16,171 nt of DNA from Nitrospinae bacterium CG11_big_fil_rev_8_21_14_0_20_56_8 (GTDB lineage Bacteria > Nitrospinota > Nitrospinia > Nitrospinales > VA-1): assembly GCA_002796165.1 (NCBI GenBank), contig PCWF01000097.1, forward strand, positions 1-16,171. The letters are read 5' to 3'. The notes under the pieces were generated by a model. It did no database searches, was not told the DNA's origin, and saw only the letters and a program-made list of their open reading frames with translations. The translations under genes and the position numbers were made by a program. Shown piece after piece: positions 11,500-16,171 of this stretch. Each line of letters begins with the position of its first letter. Position 1 is the stretch's first letter.

Positions 11500-14107
11500 G
11501 AAAAACACGTTCAGCATTTCCCGGAGTTCCACCATTACGACCTTCCGTATTTCCTCTATTCCAGTTCGAGGGATTCTCGCCGCTCTTCTGCCCTGGCTCC
11601 TCTGGACCTCCGCCTGGGCGCAGGGTCCATCTTCGGAGTCGGTCGATTTCCTTCTGAAGAATACGGTGACCGCCCCCCTGCAGGAAATTGATCTGGGAGA
11701 AACCGCCCTGGCCATTTCGCGGCGTTGGAACGCGGAAATGGGAATCGCGAAATTCCGCAATGACCTGACCCGGTTGGTGGACTCGGTCCGCGCGAAAATC
11801 GGGAAGGGAGCTTCGCCACAAGCCACGGTGGAAGCCATGCGCCAGGCCATCCATCAGGAGGGGCAATACGGTTATACCGACCAGGTCGATGCCCAGGGGT
11901 TCCCGCTCGACACGGAGGAACTGTTTCTCCACGGGCTTCTGGGAAGCAAGCGGGGCTACTGCATGAGCTTGAGCCTGCTTTACCTGATTGTGGCCGACCG
12001 GCTCAATCTGCCGCTCTACGGCGTGGCCTTGCCCAACCATTTCTTCGTCCGATACGATGACGGGAAAACGCGGATCAATATCGAGTCCACAGAGTCGGGC
12101 GCAACTTACCCGGATGATTTTTATTATCAACGCTTCGCCATCCGCTCGGAATCGCCTCCCCTCTTCTTCATGAAGAACCTGGACAAGAGGCAGACGCTCG
12201 GAGCGTATTATTCCAACGTCGGGACGGTTTATTTCCGCCACTCGCGCCGCGATGACGCGATCTTTTTCCTGGAACTGGCCACCGGAATCAACCCCGATTC
12301 CATGGAGTCACAAAACAATCTGGCCAACATGTATTCGGAAACGGGAAAACTCGATCGGGCGATCGAGCACTACAGGCGGGCTCTGGAGGCCGACCCCAAC
12401 AGCGCCGCCACTCTGTTCAACCTGGGAATCGCATACAATGAGGCCAAGCAACCGGACAAAGCCATCGAAGCTTTTTTGCAGACGGTGCAGATGGACCCGG
12501 AATTCGAGCGGGGACACCAGGCTCTCGCGCAAATTTATTTCGAGCGGAAAAACTTATACGGCGCCTTGCTTCATCTGAAAAAGCTGGTTTCCATAAACCG
12601 ACAGAACCTGGGAGCGCGTCTCACCATGGCCGATGTGTATCTTGACCTCGGACAGGCCGACCTGGCCCTGCAGGTGCTGACGACCGCCGAAAGTGAATTT
12701 CCCGGGCGGTACGAAATCGCCGATAAAATGGCGAAGACCTATTACCGCACGAACCGCTTCGAACAGGCCGTGGCCCGTTACCGGGCGCTCATCGATCAAA
12801 AACCCGATCTTCTCAGCGCCTATATCCAGTTGGGTTGGACCTATTACCGGATGGACGACCTGCCCATGGCCAAAGGCTGGACCCTGCGGGGACTCAAACA
12901 GGCGAATGGACCCGAAAAACTGAAAACCCTGGCGCAGATGAACCTGGGATTGTATGCGGTTTTGAGTCAGAAATTCGACGAGGCCCGGGAATGGTATTCC
13001 AAAACCCTGGCGGACAAGGACCCCAACACCGCGGCGGCAATCCTTGCCGATCTGGACGAAGCCGGGAAGGGGAAATATGCCCATCGAACGGAGATGGATT
13101 ACTTCGCGGGCTGGGTTGCCGAACAGGCGGGCCAGGCGGAAACGGCGCGAGGATTTTACCAGCGCTACTTGAGTCGGGATCCCGGAGGAGTTTTTTCCGT
13201 AGATGCGAAAAAGGCCCTCCAGGGACTGGGGGTAACGGCCCCCTCCCCCCGCCAACCGGGATCCAAAGCGGATAAAATCCCCGAGGGCATGATTTCAATT
13301 TCCGCCGGATTTTTCATCATGGGGTCCAACGACCACGGGGACGACGAGGCACCGGAACACCAGGTTTATCTCGATGCGTACTTAATCGACCGCTACGAAG
13401 TGAGCGCGCGGGATTTCGCTGGATTTTTAAATGCCGTCAACAACGTCCAGGGCTACTACCTGGACAACAAATTCGGAGTTCTCGCTTTCGAGGACCGGTT
13501 TTTCCCCAAGACGGGGTTGGATAACTTTCCCATCAACAATGTGAAATGGGAAGGAGCCCGGGCCTTTTGCGAATGGAAAGGCAAACGCCTCCCCACAGAG
13601 GCGGAATGGGAAAAAGCCGCGCGGGGGAGCGAGGGGAATATTTATCCCTGGGGCAAGGAAGCGCCGGATCCCCAACGCGCCCGCTTTGGACAGGAATGGA
13701 CCGAAGAAAAGGGTCCTCAGGTTATGGCGGCCGTGGACGCCATGCCAGAGGGGCAAAGCCCTTTCGGCGCCTACCACATGGCAGGGAACGTCAAAGAATG
13801 GGTTTACGATTGGTTTGATCGGGAGTATTATAAAGACCAATCCCAATACGTAAACCCTCAAGGCCAGATCGGAGGGGAATTCAAAGTCCTGAAAGGGGGA
13901 TCCTGGAGAGACCTGAAAGGTTTTCTATATTCTTCCTTCCGCAACAACAGCTACCCCGAAACCCGGATGGACGATTACGGGTTCCGGTGCGCCAAAAGCG
14001 TGGAAAAAGCAAGCGCCGGGTCTAAAAAACTTACCCTCGGCCCGGCAAAATATTTTGATTTACAATCCCAAACCGCACAATTGAAAGTCGAGGAACACCT
14101 TCCATGA
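11498..14107 (+). CDS. Secreted transglutaminase-like / TPR / FGE-like fusion protein
   Basis: 869 aa from ATG 11498. A long signal peptide ends near residue 41 (ILAALLPWLLWTSAWA, then Q). Residues about 60-215 form a transglutaminase-like domain with candidate triad Cys155 ('KRGYCMSLSLLYL'), His181 ('PNHFFVRY') and Glu196/Glu199 ('INIESTESG'). Residues about 235-575 are tetratricopeptide repeats, around eight or nine (for example 'NNLANMYSETGKLDRAIEHY'). Residues about 596-834 form an FGE-sulfatase/SUMF1 domain: 'GMISISAGFFIMGSND', 'KRLPTEAEWEKAARG', 'YHMAGNVKEWVYDWF', 'LKGGSW', 'YGFRCAKS'. The two catalytic cysteines of true formylglycine-generating enzymes are Leu810 and Arg815 here, so this domain is probably non-catalytic and may bind ligand. 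The ATG at 11402 overlaps the BatA stop, is in frame and would add 32 residues before the signal; 11498 is chosen for its signal peptide but lacks a clear Shine-Dalgarno. The end overlaps the next gene. Confidence 0.85.
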   Translation: MKNTFSISRSSTITTFRISSIPVRGILAALLPWLLWTSAWAQGPSSESVDFLLKNTVTAPLQEIDLGETALAISRRWNAEMGIAKFRNDLTRLVDSVRAKIGKGASPQATVEAMRQAIHQEGQYGYTDQVDAQGFPLDTEELFLHGLLGSKRGYCMSLSLLYLIVADRLNLPLYGVALPNHFFVRYDDGKTRINIESTESGATYPDDFYYQRFAIRSESPPLFFMKNLDKRQTLGAYYSNVGTVYFRHSRRDDAIFFLELATGINPDSMESQNNLANMYSETGKLDRAIEHYRRALEADPNSAATLFNLGIAYNEAKQPDKAIEAFLQTVQMDPEFERGHQALAQIYFERKNLYGALLHLKKLVSINRQNLGARLTMADVYLDLGQADLALQVLTTAESEFPGRYEIADKMAKTYYRTNRFEQAVARYRALIDQKPDLLSAYIQLGWTYYRMDDLPMAKGWTLRGLKQANGPEKLKTLAQMNLGLYAVLSQKFDEAREWYSKTLADKDPNTAAAILADLDEAGKGKYAHRTEMDYFAGWVAEQAGQAETARGFYQRYLSRDPGGVFSVDAKKALQGLGVTAPSPRQPGSKADKIPEGMISISAGFFIMGSNDHGDDEAPEHQVYLDAYLIDRYEVSARDFAGFLNAVNNVQGYYLDNKFGVLAFEDRFFPKTGLDNFPINNVKWEGARAFCEWKGKRLPTEAEWEKAARGSEGNIYPWGKEAPDPQRARFGQEWTEEKGPQVMAAVDAMPEGQSPFGAYHMAGNVKEWVYDWFDREYYKDQSQYVNPQGQIGGEFKVLKGGSWRDLKGFLYSSFRNNSYPETRMDDYGFRCAKSVEKASAGSKKLTLGPAKYFDLQSQTAQLKVEEHLP

Positions 14108-14379
14108 TCGGGGCCATTGAACTCCTGATGATCGCCATTATATTCGGCATCATTTACAGCAAGGACGCCATCGACAAGACATTTAAAAAACGTCCGGACG
14201 AAGGGGTCGTGGAAAGTTTCACCGACGATCTGAAGGATTATTACGAGGAAGATCCCAAGCGCCTCTTCAAACTGATCGTATTCGCGATGAGTGTCCTCGG
14301 CTTTCTGGGCATGCTGGTTTATTGGGCCGTGACCAAGACCCGAGCCGTCAAAATGTTCAAGAACCTCTTCAATAATTGA
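14104..14379 (+). CDS. Small two-helix membrane protein
   Basis: 91 aa. The first helix covers about residues 3-18 ('GAIELLMIAIIFGIIY'), vaguely like the start of TatA-type proteins. An acidic and lysine-rich segment (19-54, ending 'DDLKDYYEEDPKRLF') follows, then a second helix at about 56-77 and a basic tail ('KTRAVKMFKNLFNN'). TatA has one helix followed by an amphipathic helix, so the second strong helix and the acidic middle argue against TatA; I do not recognise a family. Translation is coupled to the fusion protein through an ATGA overlap (14104-14107), with GAGG about ten bases upstream. It is the last gene of the cluster and its 3' end overlaps the convergent flavin-reductase-like gene by 11 bp. 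The tight coupling suggests a membrane partner for the upstream envelope proteins. Confidence 0.78.
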   Translation: MIGAIELLMIAIIFGIIYSKDAIDKTFKKRPDEGVVESFTDDLKDYYEEDPKRLFKLIVFAMSVLGFLGMLVYWAVTKTRAVKMFKNLFNN

Positions 14380-14839
14380 ATCCGTTCTTCCTCACATGGA
14401 GGTGGGGTTCCCCCCCTTTCAGCAGGTTTCCTCCGACCACTTCCCCCACATAGAGAATGTGGTCGCCCACGTCGGACATTTGGGTCAGTTCGCACTCCAG
14501 ATAAGCGATTGCATCCTCCAGAATCTTGATGCCGTGGAATCCTTTTCCCACCTTCAACCCCTCGAACACCGATCCCTTGGGAGCGCCGAAAAAGTGCTTC
14601 ATCAGGTCATTGGAATCCTCACCCAGCACGTTGACCACAAACTGTCCGGAGGCTTCCAGAAGGAGGCGGGCCGGACGGACCTTCGACAGGACGATCGTTA
14701 GCCCGGGCGGGTCGAAAGAGCATTGATTGACCCAACTCGCCAACACCGCATCCTCACTCTTGTCATGTTTCACGGTGACCACAAACAATCCGCTGGCAAC
14801 CTTGCCGAGGGCTTTCCCCACTTCATTCTTATGTTTCAA
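14369..14839 (-). CDS. Flavin reductase-like FMN-binding protein
   Basis: 156 aa, with no signal peptide, so a soluble cytoplasmic protein. It matches the flavin-reductase-like split-barrel family: opening 'LGKVASGLFVVT' (11-22), FMN-site region 'ASWVNQCSFDPPGLTIVLSK' (34-53), 'FVVNVLGED' (67-75), 'GDHILYVGEVV' (125-135), and the terminal 'HVRKNGFNY' (148-156) as in the reductase module of some flavodiiron proteins. Such proteins bind FMN and reduce flavin or act as NAD(P)H:flavin oxidoreductases; the partner is not evident from context. The start is TTG at 14839 with AGGAG (14846-14850) six bases upstream; no in-frame ATG lies nearby. A run of seven G on the coding strand (14410-14416) lies in the 3' part. 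It is 78 bp downstream of the cyclase gene with its own promoter candidate. Confidence 0.9.
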   Translation of the reverse strand: MKHKNEVGKALGKVASGLFVVTVKHDKSEDAVLASWVNQCSFDPPGLTIVLSKVRPARLLLEASGQFVVNVLGEDSNDLMKHFFGAPKGSVFEGLKVGKGFHGIKILEDAIAYLECELTQMSDVGDHILYVGEVVGGNLLKGGEPHLHVRKNGFNY

Positions 14840-14845
14840 TTTTTT

Positions 14846-14850
14846 CTCCT
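14846..14850 (-). promoter_or_regulatory. Ribosome binding site AGGAG deciding the TTG start at 14839
   Basis: AGGAG, within AAGAAGGAGA on the minus strand, lies six bases upstream of TTG 14839-14837. The predicted protein begins at the normal N-terminus of the family, so TTG is favoured. Confidence 0.68.
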
Positions 14851-14888
14851 TCTTCTATTAGATCGATACCGGGATCGGAACGATGATC

Positions 14889-14894
14889 ATTATA
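14889..14894 (-). promoter_or_regulatory. Promoter -10 candidate for the flavin-reductase-like gene
   Basis: A perfect TATAAT on the minus strand lies in the 78-bp gap after the cyclase stop, with transcription expected near 14882 and a leader of about 40 bases. The -35 region is poor (GGGTCA or TGGGTC at 16-17 bp), so an activator may be needed or the gene may instead be read through from the cyclase. Confidence 0.4.
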
Positions 14895-14917
14895 CCGGTT
14901 TCACGAGGTTTGACCCA

Positions 14918-16171
14918 CTACTTGCTTGTCATGACATAAACTCCATCCCAGTCGGGAGCCGGAGGAGAGACAATAAAGCTCCGGCACCGTTCGAGGTAAA
15001 CCTGCGAGGGCCCATCGGAGGGATGGACCTTCAGCGCCTGTTCGAATAAATCTGTGGCCGACTGCCATCGACGGGCTTTGTACGCCTCCAGTCCCCGGTA
15101 ATACGCCGGCAATGCCCCGCGGAGAAGATCATCGATTTCCCCCTTACGGCCCAATAGCTCATAAACGATGATCCGCTCCTTTTTTCCCACCACGCGAATC
15201 ATGTCGAGTTCGCGGGTCTCCACATCATCCTTGACATGCTCATACGTGAACTGGCTGATCATCGTATAGGTCTTGTATTGCTTGTTGACCCCTTCCAGCC
15301 GCGCCGCCAGGTTCACCGCATCCCCCATCATGGTGTAGTCCATCCTGGATTTGGAACCCATGTTTCCCACGACCATGGGTCCGGTATTGATCCCGATGCG
15401 CATGAACAGTTCATGCTTCCCCTGATTTTTCAAGTCTTCTCGTAACACCCGGAGCCGGTTTTGCATGTCCAGGGAGGCAAAACAGGTCCGCCGGGCGTGG
15501 TCTTCAAACGGAACCGGGGCGCCAAAGAAAGCAATGATGGCATCGCCCTCGAACTTGTCCACCGTTCCCTCATATTTGTGGATGATGTCGGTCATCTCCG
15601 TCAGGTAATCGTTCAGCAACTCGACGAGTTGTTCGGGGGTGAGTTTTTCCGAAATGGTGGAGAACCCGGCCACATCGGAAAAAAACGCGGTCAGGACTTT
15701 CTTTTCCCCTCCCAGTTTCAGCAACGAGGGATTCTCCGTCAACTGATCGACCACCGACGGGGCCAGATACTGACCAAAGGCGCCCCGGATGAATCGCTTT
15801 TCCCGTTCTTCGAAAACAAAACGGTAAATGATGATCCCGGTGAACACAAACACCTGGGTGAAAATGGGATACACGCTGTCGATCCACAAACCTTTCTGGG
15901 TGAACAAAAAATGATCGAGAGCAAGATAGCCCCCCACTCCCGCGAATAACAGCAGGCTCACCCCGATCGCCTTGAGCCGCCGGGAGGCCAGCCCCAGCAG
16001 AATACCGGAAACCAGAATCATGGAAACATCCAGGACTCTCAGCCATTGGGGCCGCAAAAGGAAATCTCCCTGAAGCACATTTTCCATAACATTGGCATGC
16101 ACTTCCACGCCCGGATATAAAGTCCCATAAGGAGTGGTATGAATATCATAAGTCCCCGCCGCCGTTCCCCC
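14918..16171 (-). CDS. CHASE2-domain class III adenylate cyclase (5' end beyond window)
   Basis: The frame is open to the right edge. The visible 417 residues begin inside a CHASE2 sensor domain ('GTYDIHTTPYGTLYPGVEVH', then AN), so the GTG at 16108 is internal and not the start. Numbering from that codon: three membrane helices (about 26-42, 47-65, 83-97), a linker 'EEREKRFIRGAFGQYLAPSVV' type segment, and a class III cyclase domain (about 135-315). All canonical residues are present: metal-binding Asp145 ('FSDVAGFS') and Asp189 ('EGDA'), adenine-selecting Lys185 and Asp257 ('RMDYT'), and transition-state Asn266 and Arg270 ('VNLAARL'). It should therefore make cAMP from ATP. The C-terminus (about 334-378) is TPR-like. 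CHASE2 senses an unknown extracytoplasmic signal. No cAMP-binding regulator is in the window. The stop is TAG at 14920-14918. Confidence 0.93.
   Translation of the reverse strand, partial: GGTAAGTYDIHTTPYGTLYPGVEVHANVMENVLQGDFLLRPQWLRVLDVSMILVSGILLGLASRRLKAIGVSLLLFAGVGGYLALDHFLFTQKGLWIDSVYPIFTQVFVFTGIIIYRFVFEEREKRFIRGAFGQYLAPSVVDQLTENPSLLKLGGEKKVLTAFFSDVAGFSTISEKLTPEQLVELLNDYLTEMTDIIHKYEGTVDKFEGDAIIAFFGAPVPFEDHARRTCFASLDMQNRLRVLREDLKNQGKHELFMRIGINTGPMVVGNMGSKSRMDYTMMGDAVNLAARLEGVNKQYKTYTMISQFTYEHVKDDVETRELDMIRVVGKKERIIVYELLGRKGEIDDLLRGALPAYYRGLEAYKARRWQSATDLFEQALKVHPSDGPSQVYLERCRSFIVSPPAPDWDGVYVMTSK

Noticed and set aside
11249..12241. Open frame of about 330 codons antisense across the BatA-like/fusion junction
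   Set aside because: Composition is typical of a shadow frame and it would overlap two well-supported genes.
11498..14107. Calling the C-terminal domain an active formylglycine-generating enzyme
   Set aside because: Both catalytic cysteine positions appear to be replaced (Leu810, Arg815) and no sulfatase gene is nearby.
14104..14379. Calling the small protein TatA
   Set aside because: It has a second strong transmembrane helix and an acidic middle segment, and lacks the TatA hinge and amphipathic helix pattern.
14404..14419. GGGG-TT-CCCC followed by TTT as a terminator for the plus cluster
   Set aside because: The two-base loop is too tight, the T-run is short, and it is explained by codons of the flavin-reductase-like gene.
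14918..16108. Cyclase gene starting at GTG 16108
   Set aside because: The frame stays open to the window edge and the 21 upstream codons encode typical CHASE2 sequence, so the true start is outside the window.

Overview
The window is bacterial and chromosomal in character: dense, GC-rich coding on both strands with short intergenic gaps. No rRNA, tRNA, CRISPR array, insertion sequence or phage gene was seen. Signal peptides, a periplasmic-type PPIase, aerotolerance (Bat)-type genes and a CHASE2 adenylate cyclase indicate a Gram-negative, probably free-living organism. The combination would suit a Nitrospinota- or deltaproteobacteria-like lineage, but that is a low-confidence inference because no phylogenetic marker is present.

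Layout. (1) 1-1347, minus strand: the 5' end of a DUF3386-like gene, a 128-bp gap holding a nested inverted repeat, and a secreted parvulin-type PPIase with its own sigma70-like promoter. (2) 1538-4189, plus strand: a large polytopic protein fused to a spermidine-synthase-like domain, divergent from the PPIase gene. (3) 8057-4182, minus strand: a tight three-gene operon (M1 aminopeptidase with HEAT repeats, leucine-rich-repeat protein, membrane protein with an MshEN-like tail). It is driven by a near-consensus promoter at 8106-8133. Its last gene runs tail-to-tail into the spermidine-synthase-like gene with an 8-bp overlap. (4) 8338-14379, plus strand: a translationally coupled cluster (DUF58, BatA-like von Willebrand protein, secreted transglutaminase-like/TPR/FGE-like fusion, small two-helix membrane protein). 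(5) 16171-14369, minus strand: a CHASE2 adenylate cyclase entering from the right edge, then a flavin-reductase-like protein whose 3' end overlaps the plus-strand cluster by 11 bp.

How the genes may work together. The plus cluster looks like a variant of the MoxR/DUF58/Bat envelope module, but no MoxR ATPase lies beside DUF58. In place of the usual BatB-BatD partners there is a multidomain exported protein. It keeps a plausible Cys-His-Glu transglutaminase-like triad, while its formylglycine-generating-enzyme-like domain has lost both catalytic cysteines. This cluster is the strongest candidate for an undescribed system. The aminopeptidase-LRR-MshEN-like operon is the second. The cyclase, PPIase and flavin reductase look like ordinary family members.

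Three genes (8057, 4859, 14839) are best started at TTG, each with a well-placed Shine-Dalgarno. Two convergent gene pairs overlap at their 3' ends.
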